A stretch of 64,000 bases of DNA from Nereida sp. MMG025. GTDB taxonomy: Bacteria > Pseudomonadota > Alphaproteobacteria > Rhodobacterales > Rhodobacteraceae. Shown here one piece after another: positions 25,009 through 34,061 of this stretch. Positions within the stretch are counted from its first letter, which is position 1, and each line of letters begins with the position of its first letter. The translations under genes were made by a program, and so were the position numbers. The notes beneath the pieces are model-generated. The model was not told where the DNA came from. It did not search any database and saw only the letters and a list, made by a program, of their open reading frames with translations. Where the stretch lies: positions 434,001-498,000 of the forward strand of contig NZ_JAKFZN010000003.1 of NCBI RefSeq assembly GCF_021654165.1. The letters are read 5' to 3'.

Positions 25009-26393
25009 TTGGTTTTGCGCTTGCGCACTGGGGCAGGGCGCACGCGTTTTTCGATCGCATCATAGACCAGCGTGGCAATGTTTTTGCCCGTCGCTGTTTC
25101 GATCCCCTCAAGTCCCGGTGAGGAATTAACCTCCAACACCTTCGGTCCATCCGATGAGCGCAACAGATCCACCCCTGACATGCCCAGACCAAACGTGCGG
25201 CTGGCACGCAACGCGACATCGCGTTCTTCTTTGCTGATGCGCACCACTTTGGCGGTGCCGCCACGGTGCAGGTTGCTGCGAAAATCATCGCCCGCCGATG
25301 TGCGTTTCATGGCGGCGACGACTTTGCCGCCGATCACCAGACAACGGATGTCCTCGCCTGCGGCCTCCTTGACGAAATCCTGCACCAAAAAGCTGGCTTT
25401 CAGGCCGCGAAAGGCATCAATCACGGATTCTGCGGCCTTTTTCGTTTCTGCCAGAACAACGCCTTTGCCTTGGGTGCTTTCCAGCAGTTTCACGATCAGC
25501 GGGGCCGTTCCCACAAGGCTGATCAAATTGGCGGTATCTTTGGGCGAGGCGGCAAAGGCGGTCGTGGGCATGCCGATCCGCGCGCGTGCCAACATCTGGT
25601 GGGCGTAAAGTTTGTCGCGGCTGGCGGTGATCCCATCTGCGCCGTTCACGCAATAGGTGCCAAGGGTCTCGAACTGACGCACGATGGCAGTGCCATAGCT
25701 GGTGATGGATGCGCCCACACGTGGAATGACGGCATCAAAGCGCGGCAGCCGTTTGCCATCATAATACACCTCGGGGCTGGTGGCATTGATCGCCATGTAG
25801 CAGCGGGTGGTGTCAATCACCTCGACACCGTGACCGCGTTTTTCGCCCTCTTCCACAAGTCGGCGGGTTGAATAGTTGTTTTCACGCGACAGCACCGCGA
25901 TGCGCAGGGCGCGGTTTGGTGCAGTCTCACGGACGCGTTTGGTGTGATAGACATCGTGGCTCAGCTCTGGCTGGCAAAACCGGTCACCGGGCGCCACGGT
26001 CACCCCGTCACCAAGCGCCTGGCGCCCCAAGAGCATCCGGTAATTCATGTTAGAACGATTGGTCAGCGTGACCTCGATGGGCCATGTACGGTCGCCCATT
26101 TCCACCATCGTTTCAATCACATAGCGCATCTCGCTTTCGCCATTGGACGATGTCACCTCGCGCTGGTCTTTGATGTCGGCGGAACATGCGATCACCAGAT
26201 CAGGACGGGTCGGAATGGGTTGCACCATGAACCGAACACGCGGGCGGGTGCGCCCAAAAGGTTCAATGTCAAACGCATGCAGCGCGCTGGTCTTGGCGCC
26301 CGTATCTACCTTGGCACGCAAAGCGGGCAGCCCCAGATCGGGCAGGGACAGCCATTCCTCCCAACCAACGCGGATGTCGTCTTGATCGCTCAT
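25005..26393 (-). CDS. RimB-like retropepsin domain fused to RimK-like ATP-grasp ligase
   Basis: 462 residues from ATG 26393; a GTG at 26438 would add 15 residues. Residues 5-145 match the RimB/ATP-dependent zinc protease fold, an aspartic retropepsin-like domain with VDTGAKTSALHA (Asp30). From about 162 the RimK-type ATP-grasp begins (RIAVLSRENNYS), with LLESTQGKGVV as the ATP-lid region and EVNSSPGLEGIE as the metal-binding Asn-Ser segment. RimK adds glutamates to the C-terminus of ribosomal protein S6. In gammaproteobacteria RimB and RimK are separate, so the fusion puts a putative hydrolase and ligase in one chain. The target here is unproven. Confidence 0.85.
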   Translation of the reverse strand: MSDQDDIRVGWEEWLSLPDLGLPALRAKVDTGAKTSALHAFDIEPFGRTRPRVRFMVQPIPTRPDLVIACSADIKDQREVTSSNGESEMRYVIETMVEMGDRTWPIEVTLTNRSNMNYRMLLGRQALGDGVTVAPGDRFCQPELSHDVYHTKRVRETAPNRALRIAVLSRENNYSTRRLVEEGEKRGHGVEVIDTTRCYMAINATSPEVYYDGKRLPRFDAVIPRVGASITSYGTAIVRQFETLGTYCVNGADGITASRDKLYAHQMLARARIGMPTTAFAASPKDTANLISLVGTAPLIVKLLESTQGKGVVLAETKKAAESVIDAFRGLKASFLVQDFVKEAAGEDIRCLVIGGKVVAAMKRTSAGDDFRSNLHRGGTAKVVRISKEERDVALRASRTFGLGMSGVDLLRSSDGPKVLEVNSSPGLEGIETATGKNIATLVYDAIEKRVRPAPVRKRKTK

Positions 26394-26459
26394 TTTTATG
26401 ACCTGCTTGGCTTCCAAGTTTTGGACTGTAGCAAGCACGATGGCCGCTCACAATGTGGA

Positions 26460-27071
26460 TTAACTTTCAGGGTCGATAAACAAGGCGCGCAACTGGAGTT
26501 GGGTTGCCAAAACGCGCGCCTGCCATTGGGCCATATCGTCATCGTTTCGGCGCGGCCAACTCACTTGGACGACAAGACTGTCCCCGAATGTGAAAGCGGC
26601 AAGGCATGCTTGGGCTTCACACACCAACGGGATGGCCGAAAAAGGGGGCTGCTGTTCAAGAAGGCAAATGCGGACCTCTTCTTGTTCAAGGCAGGCCATT
26701 CCAGCGGGCAAATTGTCGATGGCGGGGACCTGTCCGTCCAGCGCCTTCATCACCTTTTTGATGGGGTGGACGAATTGCGATGTCGCAGCCATTGCACTGG
26801 CGATGGACAGGCGGATCGGCGCATCTGGTAACTGATCCAGCAGGGACGGCGACAGATCACCGATTGCCATCGTGCGATATGAGTTTGCGTCCTGCACCGG
26901 GGTTGGTTGGCAGAACTGCGCGGCCTTTGGCGTTGGCAATCGCGTCGGCTTGACCCCGCTGGCTGTGATCTCGTAGCCATCGACGGGCGCACAAGTGGCC
27001 GCACCCAAACCGGGTGACGGCAGCGTGCTCCAAATGGCAAGGGCCGCCAGAAATGTAAGAACAGATCGCAT
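26460..27071 (-). CDS. Secreted protein of unknown function
   Basis: 203 residues. A signal peptide is evident (MRSVLTFLAALAIWSTLPSPGLG) with probable cleavage before AATCAPVDG. The mature part has several Cys that could form disulfides (ATCAP, QFCQP, GMACL, VRICLL, LVCEAQACL). No domain is recognised. It lies upstream of the RimB-RimK gene on the same strand with a 66-base gap and diverges from tgt, so it may be in the same transcript as the ligase and exporter. Confidence 0.7.
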   Translation of the reverse strand: MRSVLTFLAALAIWSTLPSPGLGAATCAPVDGYEITASGVKPTRLPTPKAAQFCQPTPVQDANSYRTMAIGDLSPSLLDQLPDAPIRLSIASAMAATSQFVHPIKKVMKALDGQVPAIDNLPAGMACLEQEEVRICLLEQQPPFSAIPLVCEAQACLAAFTFGDSLVVQVSWPRRNDDDMAQWQARVLATQLQLRALFIDPES

Positions 27072-27136
27072 GGCGCTTGGCTAGGCATGTAATTTGACCT
27101 AAGTGGGGCGGGCATTGGGCATTACTGGATTTCACC

Positions 27137-28267
27137 ATGACCACTCCCTTTTCATTTGATCTGCACCATACCGATGGCAAGGCGCGTACAGGCGTCATCC
27201 ACACACCGCGCGGCGATATTCGCACGCCTGCGTTCATGCCCGTGGGCACCGCTGCCACGGTCAAAGCGATGATGCCCGAAAGCGTGGCCGCCACAGGCGC
27301 GGATATCTTGCTTGGCAACACCTATCACTTAATGCTGCGGCCCACCGCCGAACGAATTGATCGGCTTGGCGGGCTGCATAAATTTATGAATTGGGACAAG
27401 CCGATCCTGACCGACAGCGGCGGGTTTCAGGTGATGAGCCTTGCTGACCTGCGCAAGCTGACCGAAGATGGTGTGACGTTCAAATCCCACATCGATGGAT
27501 CCAAACACATGCTGTCGCCCGAACGCTCGATGGAGATCCAAAAGCTGCTCGGTTCTGACATTGTTATGTGTTTCGATGAATGTCCTGCTCTGCCTGCGGA
27601 TAAGACGCGTATCGCCGAAAGCATGCGGCTGTCGATGCGGTGGGCCGATCGCTCGCGCACGGCCTTTGGCGACCGCCCGGGCTATGCACTCTTTGGGATC
27701 CAGCAAGGGGGCTTGGAAGAAGACCTGCGCGCCGAAAGCGCCGAGGCGCTTCAAAGCATCGGGTTCGAGGGGTACGCAGTGGGCGGGCTGGCCGTGGGCG
27801 AAGGCCAAGAGGCGATGTTTGGCTGTCTTGACTATGCGCCTGATCAACTGCCCGTGGACAAGCCGCGCTACCTGATGGGCGTGGGCAAGCCCGATGACAT
27901 TGTCGGTGCCGTAAAGCGCGGTATCGACATGATGGATTGCGTTTTGCCGTCGCGATCAGGGCGTACGGGGCAGGTGTTTACGCGCAACGGGGTGGTGAAC
28001 ATCAAGAACGCGCGCCACGCCGATGATCCGCGCCCATTGGATGAAAACTGCACGTGCCCTGCATGCGCAAACTACTCACGGGCTTACTTGCATCACGTGT
28101 TCCGCGCCCAAGAGATGATCTCCGGCATGCTGCTGACATGGCACAACCTGCACTATTTTCAGGAAATCATGGCAGGCATGCGCGCAGCAATTGCGGGCGG
28201 CACTTTTGACGCATGGGAGCGTGATTTCCACGCCACCCGCGCCCAAGGCGATATCGAGCCGCTTTAG
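27137..28267 (+). CDS. tgt: Queuine tRNA-ribosyltransferase
   Basis: 376 residues, standard. It exchanges guanine 34 for preQ1 in tRNAs for Asn, Asp, His and Tyr. The substrate-binding [10 protein letters not shown] and nucleophile region [14 protein letters not shown] are intact, as is the zinc site [16 protein letters not shown]. The stop overlaps the stop of the convergent DUF4149 gene by 4 bases. Confidence 0.96.
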   Translation: MTTPFSFDLHHTDGKARTGVIHTPRGDIRTPAFMPVGTAATVKAMMPESVAATGADILLGNTYHLMLRPTAERIDRLGGLHKFMNWDKPILTDSGGFQVMSLADLRKLTEDGVTFKSHIDGSKHMLSPERSMEIQKLLGSDIVMCFDECPALPADKTRIAESMRLSMRWADRSRTAFGDRPGYALFGIQQGGLEEDLRAESAEALQSIGFEGYAVGGLAVGEGQEAMFGCLDYAPDQLPVDKPRYLMGVGKPDDIVGAVKRGIDMMDCVLPSRSGRTGQVFTRNGVVNIKNARHADDPRPLDENCTCPACANYSRAYLHHVFRAQEMISGMLLTWHNLHYFQEIMAGMRAAIAGGTFDAWERDFHATRAQGDIEPL

Positions 28268-28653
28268 GCCACGACCACAATCGCCCATCCTACGGCGGCA
28301 ATTTGTGCAAGTTGCAAGACAACCGACACCCCGTGCAGCCGTTTGAACGCAGATGTCTGCCCTGCGTCGGTTGCGGCGTTAATGCGATGCATCAGGCTCT
28401 GACGTGCATAAAGTGTCGTCACTGCGACTGCCCCAAGCACCACCGCAGCCTGCCAATTCACGGCGATCAGTACCGCCCCGCAGAGCGCCGACAGCACAAT
28501 CATTGCAAGGTAGTAATAGGGAAAACTGCCCCGAATGGCGCGACGGGCCTCGGCCTTGTCAAACAGCTTGAACATCAGCACGGCAAATCCGAACGAAAAC
28601 AGCACCATCCCGCCAAAGGTTGTGCTGAGCAAAAGAAGAGCAATCATATCCAT
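28264..28653 (-). CDS. DUF4149-type small membrane protein
   Basis: 129 residues with four predicted transmembrane helices. The end of the family signature is clear: [33 protein letters not shown]4149/TMEM205-like proteins have no established role in bacteria. It is convergent with tgt and lies just downstream of the GNAT gene on the same strand (15-base gap), so it may be co-transcribed with it. Confidence 0.8.
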   Translation of the reverse strand: MDMIALLLLSTTFGGMVLFSFGFAVLMFKLFDKAEARRAIRGSFPYYYLAMIVLSALCGAVLIAVNWQAAVVLGAVAVTTLYARQSLMHRINAATDAGQTSAFKRLHGVSVVLQLAQIAAVGWAIVVVA

Positions 28654-28668
28654 GCCCTGCCAGATAGG

Positions 28669-29259
28669 TTAGGCGCGTGGCTTGTCCAACTGCCACTGCA
28701 AATGCGTTTTGACGACGGGCCATTCGCTCTCGATAACTGAGTATACGGCCGTGTCGCGATGCCCTGTGCCTTGCGTTTTCATGTGATTGCGCAAGATGCC
28801 ATCCAGCTGTGCGCCAAGCCGTTCAATCGCGCGGCGCGACTGGCTGTTCAAACGGTGGGTGCGAAACTCGACCGCGATGCAGCCAAGCACTTCAAACGCA
28901 TGGGCCAACATCAAAAGCTTGGCTTGCGTGTTCCACGGCCCGCGTTGAATGTCTTTGCCCAACCACGTCGATCCAATCTCAACGCGGGCATTGTCCACGT
29001 CGATATTCATATAGGTTGTCATGCCCATCGCCTGGCCTGTCTGCTGATCCACCACCGCAAAGGCCCGCATGTCTGACAAGGCATTGCGCCGTTCAATTTC
29101 GGCGGCCATGCCGTCGACTGACGGCACCCAAGTATACCACAGACCCTGCAAATCCGCAGCCGCCTGTTGCAGATCGGCACAATGCCTCTGCGCAAGCGGT
29201 TCCAGGCGCACATAGGTGCCGGTCAAGGTCACAGGGTCAGGCCAAACACAATGTCCCAT
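28669..29259 (-). CDS. GNAT-family N-acetyltransferase (RimJ/RimL type)
   Basis: 196 residues. Acetyltransf_3 features are the start DPVTLTGTYVRLEPL, the strand AFAVVDQQTGQAMGMTTYMNID, and VEFRTHRLNSQSRRAIERLGA, where acetyl-CoA and the splayed strands meet. It probably acetylates an amino group on a protein or small molecule; the substrate cannot be read. A copy of repeat R3 and a strong hairpin separate it from the TRAP operon upstream. Confidence 0.9.
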   Translation of the reverse strand: MGHCVWPDPVTLTGTYVRLEPLAQRHCADLQQAAADLQGLWYTWVPSVDGMAAEIERRNALSDMRAFAVVDQQTGQAMGMTTYMNIDVDNARVEIGSTWLGKDIQRGPWNTQAKLLMLAHAFEVLGCIAVEFRTHRLNSQSRRAIERLGAQLDGILRNHMKTQGTGHRDTAVYSVIESEWPVVKTHLQWQLDKPRA

Positions 29260-29264
29260 CGTCT

Positions 29265-29288
29265 ATCTTCTTTTGTTTATAAATATCC
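29265..29288 (-). repeat. Dispersed repeat R3, copy 1
   Basis: On the minus strand this 24-base piece matches the R3 core (GGATATTTAGAAACAAAAGA plus AGAT) at 23 positions. Further copies are at 44666-44697 and 56438-56469. It sits immediately upstream of the GNAT start. Confidence 0.7.
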
Positions 29289-29290
29289 AA

Positions 29291-29320
29291 AAAGAAGGCG
29301 GGCTTTTGCCCGCCTTCTTT
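29291..29320. terminator. Terminator hairpin after the TRAP/monooxygenase operon
   Basis: AAAGAAGGCGGGC (29291-29303), TTTT, then its perfect complement (29308-29320). A second hairpin, AGAATTTT-ATCAG-AAAATTCT, follows at 29321-29341. Together they end the operon whose last gene stops at 29345. Confidence 0.85.
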
Positions 29321-29344
29321 AGAATTTTATCAGAAAATTCTGGT

Positions 29345-30412
29345 CTACTGAAGATCCGCTGCGCGGGCGGCGCCGATCTGTGCTTCTGCGTCCGCAACAG
29401 CGGCTTTGAGCGCCTCAAGGATGCGCTCGCCGCCGTCTACATTTTCAACGAACCAACCCTGAACAGGCTCGGCTGCTGCTGCAAATGTTGCTTTTTCCTC
29501 AGGTGTCAGCACATAAAGATCACCGCCACCTTCGACAAATGCGGCATAGGCTTCGATTGATTTCCGCTTTGGCGAGGCGAATGTCGCTTGTTGCAGGGCA
29601 TAAAAGCCATCGACCACAACACGGCGCATGTCTTCTGGCATCGCCATGAACTTGTCGTTGCTCATCCACCACAGCGCACCCATGTAAGCGTGGCCGTCCA
29701 GCGTGACGTATTGCAGGCCGGCATCGGGGAACTTCATGCCCATGATGTCGGTGATGCCGTTCTTGGATCCGTCCACAACACCTGTTTGGAAGGATGTGAA
29801 CAGCTCTGGCCACGGGATCGGCGTGGGCGATGCGCCCAAGGCACGGACCAGCTCTTGGGGCAGATCGGCCACAACGGTGCGAATTTTCAGACCGTCAAAA
29901 TCTGCAGGGGCGGCCAGGCGGCGTTTGGTGTTGGCAAAGTTGCGCCAGCCGCCAGTGTTACCGATGGTCATCAGGCGGATTTTGTTATCGCTGTCTTCCA
30001 AAGCCATCTCGCGCATGGTGCGCACGAAATCACCCGATAAAACATGCTCTGCCACGCGGTCGTCGGCCATTAGATAGGGCAGGTCGAGGACTTGCACATA
30101 CGGGAAGATGCCAGCTGCACCACCCGAGGTCGAGATATAGACGTCGATTGAGCCATCAGCCACGCCCTGCAAGCATTCTGCACCCTTGCTGCACAGCTGC
30201 GTGCCGATGAACAGCTCAACAGCAATTTTGCCGTTGGAGGCCGCTTCGACATAGTTTTTGAACACGACCAGACCGTCATAGTCCTCGTCGTTCTCGTTCG
30301 AGTTCGCTGTGGCGCGAATGGTGTATTCGGCATGGCCCGCGGCAAAGCTGGCAAGCGTTGAGCCTGCCAGCATGGCCGCGCCAATGGCGGCGGTTGTCAG
30401 GTGTTTCAGCAT
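29345..30412 (-). CDS. TRAP transporter substrate-binding protein (putative sulfosugar cluster)
   Basis: 355 residues with a signal peptide (MLKHLTTAAIGAAMLAGSTLASFAAGHA). DctP-fold signatures include LKIRTVVADLPQELVRALGASPTPIPWPELFTSFQ-type sequence near 185-215, with the ligand-binding Arg in KIRT, and GVVDGSKNGITDI. It delivers a periplasmic acid substrate to the permease pair encoded just upstream. It differs clearly from DctP at 18366. The enzymes of the same operon point to a sulfonated sugar or similar sulfonate, by inference only. Confidence 0.88.
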   Translation of the reverse strand: MLKHLTTAAIGAAMLAGSTLASFAAGHAEYTIRATANSNENDEDYDGLVVFKNYVEAASNGKIAVELFIGTQLCSKGAECLQGVADGSIDVYISTSGGAAGIFPYVQVLDLPYLMADDRVAEHVLSGDFVRTMREMALEDSDNKIRLMTIGNTGGWRNFANTKRRLAAPADFDGLKIRTVVADLPQELVRALGASPTPIPWPELFTSFQTGVVDGSKNGITDIMGMKFPDAGLQYVTLDGHAYMGALWWMSNDKFMAMPEDMRRVVVDGFYALQQATFASPKRKSIEAYAAFVEGGGDLYVLTPEEKATFAAAAEPVQGWFVENVDGGERILEALKAAVADAEAQIGAARAADLQ

Positions 30413-30445
30413 AGTGGTTCCTCCCTAGGATTATTGGATGCTGTG

Positions 30446-31918
30446 TTATTGAACGAAGCCCGTCAAGCGGGGGATCGTCATGGAAATGGCAGGCACAAAG
30501 GTGATCAGGAAGATCACAAAAACTTCGACTGCCAAAAACGGTAGAATGGCCTTGGAGATGGTTTCAACCTTTTCACGACTGACGGTTGAGGCCACAAAAA
30601 GCACCAGGCCCATCGGCGGGGTGGCCAGACCGACAGTCAGGTTCACGCTCATGATGATCGCGAAATGCACAGGATGCACGCCAAGCTCTGTAAAGATCGG
30701 ACCGAGGATTGGACCAAGGATGATGATCGCAGGCCCTGCATCCAAAAACATGCCCACGATGAACAGCAGGATGTTGATCAAGAACAGCAAGACCAAGGGG
30801 TTCTCGGACAACCCCAAGATAAACTCGGTCAGGATTTGGGGGGCAAAAGACAGCGCCACAACCGTTTTGAACGCAACCGCTGCACCGACCAAAAGCAACA
30901 CCGCAGACGAGGCCAGCGCAGAGCGCGCGATGACGGGCCACAGATCCTTAAGGGTCATCGCCTTGAGCACGAAAAAGCTGACGATCAACGCATAGGCCAC
31001 CGCAATGGCCGAGGCCTCGGTTGGCGTCATGACGCCTGCAAGAATACCGCCCAAGATAATGATCGGCGTTTGCAGCGGGGCGACGGCTTTTTTGCATACC
31101 ATGCGAAAGTCATGATCGACCCGCTTGCGGTAGCCCATCAACATGACATGCGCGGCGACCAGAAGCACAAGGAACATAGCCCACCCCGGAACGGTATCAG
31201 GCGCGATCCATGCCGCCAGCGCATACATCAGACCCGCAAAATTCAAGCGTAGCAGGGCAAAGCTGACCCAGTATTCACGGGTGCTGATTGTCTGGTTCAC
31301 ATGCACGATACGTTCGGCCTTGGGCAGGTCATAGCGATCGGCCATCAGACGCACCATCACCATCAACCCCACGCCAACCAAGATACCCGGGACAATGCCT
31401 GCCAGAAACAACGCCGCAACGCTTTCGCCCATGACATAGGCATAAATGATCATAATGCCCGACGGCGGAATGATCGGTCCAATCACAGAGGATGCAGCGG
31501 TGATGGCGGCTGCAAATTTGCGGCTATATCCGTTCTTTTCCATCGCAGGGATCAGCGTCGACCCAAGCGCAGAGGTGTCCGCCACAGCCGATCCGGACAG
31601 GCCCGCAAACAGGATGGATGACAAGATATTCACATGCGCCAAGCCGCCCCGCAGATGCCCCATAAAGGCTTGCGAAAATTCAACCAGACGGGTGGTGATG
31701 CCGCCGCGGTTCATGACCTCTCCGGCCAGCATAAAGAAGGGCAGAGCCATCAGTGGAAAGCTATCAATCCCATTGTAGAGGTTGCGATAAAGCACGCCTA
31801 GCTGGTTTTCCTGACCGTCCAGAACCACCAATGCGCCAGGGGCCAGCAACAGACCAAAGACAACAGGAAAGCCGATCATCAGCAGCACAAGGAATACAGG
31901 CAGAAACCAGATCAGCAT
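30446..31918 (-). CDS. TRAP transporter large permease (second system)
   Basis: 490 residues from ATG 31918 (GGAGGG 8 bases upstream). A longer frame to 32014 runs through the R2 repeat and has no such site. About 12-13 transmembrane helices of the DctM family, with GHLRGGLAHVNILSS near residue 90, PPSGIMIIYAYVMGES, and the C-terminal VGLATPPMGLVLFV. It forms the sodium-coupled channel with the small permease upstream and the binding protein downstream. Confidence 0.9.
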   Translation of the reverse strand: MLIWFLPVFLVLLMIGFPVVFGLLLAPGALVVLDGQENQLGVLYRNLYNGIDSFPLMALPFFMLAGEVMNRGGITTRLVEFSQAFMGHLRGGLAHVNILSSILFAGLSGSAVADTSALGSTLIPAMEKNGYSRKFAAAITAASSVIGPIIPPSGIMIIYAYVMGESVAALFLAGIVPGILVGVGLMVMVRLMADRYDLPKAERIVHVNQTISTREYWVSFALLRLNFAGLMYALAAWIAPDTVPGWAMFLVLLVAAHVMLMGYRKRVDHDFRMVCKKAVAPLQTPIIILGGILAGVMTPTEASAIAVAYALIVSFFVLKAMTLKDLWPVIARSALASSAVLLLVGAAVAFKTVVALSFAPQILTEFILGLSENPLVLLFLINILLFIVGMFLDAGPAIIILGPILGPIFTELGVHPVHFAIIMSVNLTVGLATPPMGLVLFVASTVSREKVETISKAILPFLAVEVFVIFLITFVPAISMTIPRLTGFVQ

Positions 31919-31941
31919 TGAAGCGCCCTCCAGCAAGGGGC

Positions 31942-31996
31942 GTGGGCTGAAGCCCACCTTACGCGGGCGGCATGTAAGGTGGATTTCAATCCACCC
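31942..31996. repeat. Dispersed palindrome R2, composite copy 2
   Basis: Two adjacent hairpins: GTGGGCT-GA-AGCCCAC (31942-31957) and GGTGGATT-TC-AATCCACC (31978-31995), each with the GTAAG or CTTAC flank seen at 7869-7894. It lies between the small and large permease genes of the second TRAP system, inside the 103-base gap. Confidence 0.75.
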
Positions 31997-32021
31997 GCGA
32001 TGATCGAGAAACAATGCTGCA

Positions 32022-32606
32022 TCAATCTATCGGCCCCGCGTCTTGAAGCGGTTTGATCCGATCACCACCGCCCAAAAGGGTTATGATCTGGCGCAAGATC
32101 AACTCGATGTTCACAATCGCCAAACCGACAAACCCGACAAAAAGCGAGGCGTAAGCCCATTGATTGCGAAACCGGATGTCGCGCATATCAAGCCAGTCCA
32201 TCGGGATCCTTAGCGTGGCCGAGCGCCCGCGCCCCGACAGGCTGTCCACATTGGCCCACCCGAGCTGCACGCAGGTCACAATGACGATCATCGCCATGAT
32301 CAGCATGCCCAAAAGCAGCAGCGCCGACATCACACGGGGGAGGGCGCGTTCCAGCATATCGATGGCCACAAATCCGCCTTGGCGATACGCCAGTGGTGCA
32401 ATCAGCCCGGTCATCCAAAGCATCAAAAAGCGTGCGGCTTCTTCCGACCAGTTCAGCGCGTCGCCAAGCACGTATCGAAAAAAGACCTGAGCCAGGATAA
32501 AGACGACCATCAGGGCCAAGGCCGCAATCGCCAGAAGACGGCCAAGCGCCAAGGCGGCATCATTGAACCTTTCGATTGGCCATAACAGACCAAGCAATAC
32601 ACCCAT
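32022..32606 (-). CDS. TRAP transporter small permease (second system)
   Basis: 194 residues, four transmembrane helices of the DctQ family, with VFFRYVLGDALNWSEEAARFLMLWM-type sequence near residue 40-70 as the typical signature. It pairs with the large permease encoded next. It follows the flavin reductase gene by 64 bases on the same strand and so belongs to the monooxygenase operon. Confidence 0.9.
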   Translation of the reverse strand: MGVLLGLLWPIERFNDAALALGRLLAIAALALMVVFILAQVFFRYVLGDALNWSEEAARFLMLWMTGLIAPLAYRQGGFVAIDMLERALPRVMSALLLLGMLIMAMIVIVTCVQLGWANVDSLSGRGRSATLRIPMDWLDMRDIRFRNQWAYASLFVGFVGLAIVNIELILRQIITLLGGGDRIKPLQDAGPID

Positions 32607-32670
32607 CTTGCGGGTCTCCTCCCTGTGGTGCCTGCCGCGCTTTTGGTGCGCGTGTCAGGCTGTTGCGCAT

Positions 32671-33177
32671 CTAGTGCGCGGCAAAATCTCCGTAGCGGCC
32701 CCCTTGGAACATCAAAGGCGCACCTGCGCCCATGGCAACATTTGTCACGCGCCCCACGATGATTGCATGATCGCCTGCATCATGGATGACATCTGTGTCG
32801 CATTCAAAACGTGCAATGCAGTCTTCAAGCAGCGGCACACCATGCGCATTTACGCCAAACGACAGCCCGCTGAAGGCATTTGCCTCGCGCACGAAATCCG
32901 CGGCCACATGGGTATGCGCCGTGCCAAGCACGTGGATGGCGTAGTGGGGCGCTTCGCTGAATGCCTCAAACCGGCGCGATGACTTTGCAGGCGACCAAAG
33001 CACCAATGGGGGATCAAGCGAAACGCTCGCGAAGCTGTTGGCGGTCATCCCGACAATCTGGTTTTCGCTTGTGCGCGTGGTGATCACACACACGCCCGTG
33101 CCATATTGGCCAAGCGCGTCGCGAAAGCCACGGGCGTCGTCTTGGGGCGATATGCTGGTAAACCCTGTCACGCTCAA
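32671..33177 (-). CDS. Flavin reductase, candidate SmoA
   Basis: 168 residues of the HpaC/DIM6-NTAB flavin reductase family. It begins the domain with RDALGQYGTGVCVITTRT and has VGMTANSFASVSLDPPLVLWS, the FMN-binding segment, and GRVTNV near the end. It makes free FMNH2 from NAD(P)H for a partner monooxygenase. It overlaps the aldo/keto reductase gene by ATGA, and the LLM monooxygenase is the next gene upstream. The trio corresponds in function and order to SmoA-SmoB-SmoC of sulfoquinovose oxidative desulfurization. Confidence 0.88.
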   Translation of the reverse strand: MSVTGFTSISPQDDARGFRDALGQYGTGVCVITTRTSENQIVGMTANSFASVSLDPPLVLWSPAKSSRRFEAFSEAPHYAIHVLGTAHTHVAADFVREANAFSGLSFGVNAHGVPLLEDCIARFECDTDVIHDAGDHAIIVGRVTNVAMGAGAPLMFQGGRYGDFAAH

Positions 33178-34061
33178 GCGACCTCTCTGCCCAAGGCAGC
33201 TGTGTAAATCTCATACCAGGTTTGACGGTCCATATCCACTTTAAGAGCGTCTGACAGATCATTGATGCGATTGATATTATTTGTTCCCATAACAGGCAGG
33301 ATTGCCGCGGGATGGGCCAGCAAAAACGCCACCGCAACCGCACTTGCATCGACCGTATATTCGCCCGCGATGCGGGTCAGAACGTCCATCACCGACTTGT
33401 TGGAAAACAGGCTGCCCCCGCCAAGCGGCGACCATGCCATAGCGGGGATCTCGTTTTCCTGCAAAAACGCCAGATCGCCGTTGACCAGAGGGTCATGGTG
33501 CAGAACGCTCAGTTCGATCTGGTTGGTGACCAGATCATTTTGCATGGCGGACTGGAGCAGTGAAAAATCCCACGGGCGGAAGTTTGACACGCCTGCCAAT
33601 TTGATCTTTCCACTCTCGATCAGCTTATCCAGCACAGCGCCCGTCTCATAGTGGTCCATAAACGGATCAGGACGGTGGATCAGCAGGCAATCAATCTGCT
33701 CGATGTTCATCAGGCGCAGCGATGCCTCAACCGATGCCGTGATATGCGCGGCCGAGGTGTCGTAGTATTTCACCCGTGCGTCGGCGTATTTTCCCATCGG
33801 CGCCACGATATCGCATTTTGTGACGATCTCGATCTGGTCACGCAGGGCAGGCGCCGCTTTGAGCGTTTCGCCGAACAGCGCCTCGGCCTCATAGCCGCCA
33901 TAAATATCAGCCTGATCCATCGTGGTGATGCCTTGCGCGATGCAGGCCTCGACCTTGGCTTGGACATGACTTTGCGACGTGTCTTCGTCATCTCCAAGCC
34001 GCCACATCCCATATACGATCTGGCTGAAGTCTACGGTTTCCGACAGGGCAATACGGTTCAT
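33174..34061 (-). CDS. Aldo/keto reductase (YdhF/AKR11-like), candidate SmoB
   Basis: 295 residues from ATG 34061, which overlaps the LLM stop as TAATG; a longer frame to 34181 runs into that gene. The (beta/alpha)8 barrel has the catalytic tetrad pieces MDQADIYGGYEAEALFG (Asp, Tyr), VTKCDI (Lys) and LLIHRPDP (His). It is close in pattern to Escherichia coli YdhF. In the sulfoquinovose monooxygenase pathway SmoB reduces 6-oxo-glucose to glucose with NADPH. Context makes that role likely; sequence alone would allow other sugar aldehydes. Confidence 0.88.
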   Translation of the reverse strand: MNRIALSETVDFSQIVYGMWRLGDDEDTSQSHVQAKVEACIAQGITTMDQADIYGGYEAEALFGETLKAAPALRDQIEIVTKCDIVAPMGKYADARVKYYDTSAAHITASVEASLRLMNIEQIDCLLIHRPDPFMDHYETGAVLDKLIESGKIKLAGVSNFRPWDFSLLQSAMQNDLVTNQIELSVLHHDPLVNGDLAFLQENEIPAMAWSPLGGGSLFSNKSVMDVLTRIAGEYTVDASAVAVAFLLAHPAAILPVMGTNNINRINDLSDALKVDMDRQTWYEIYTAALGREVA

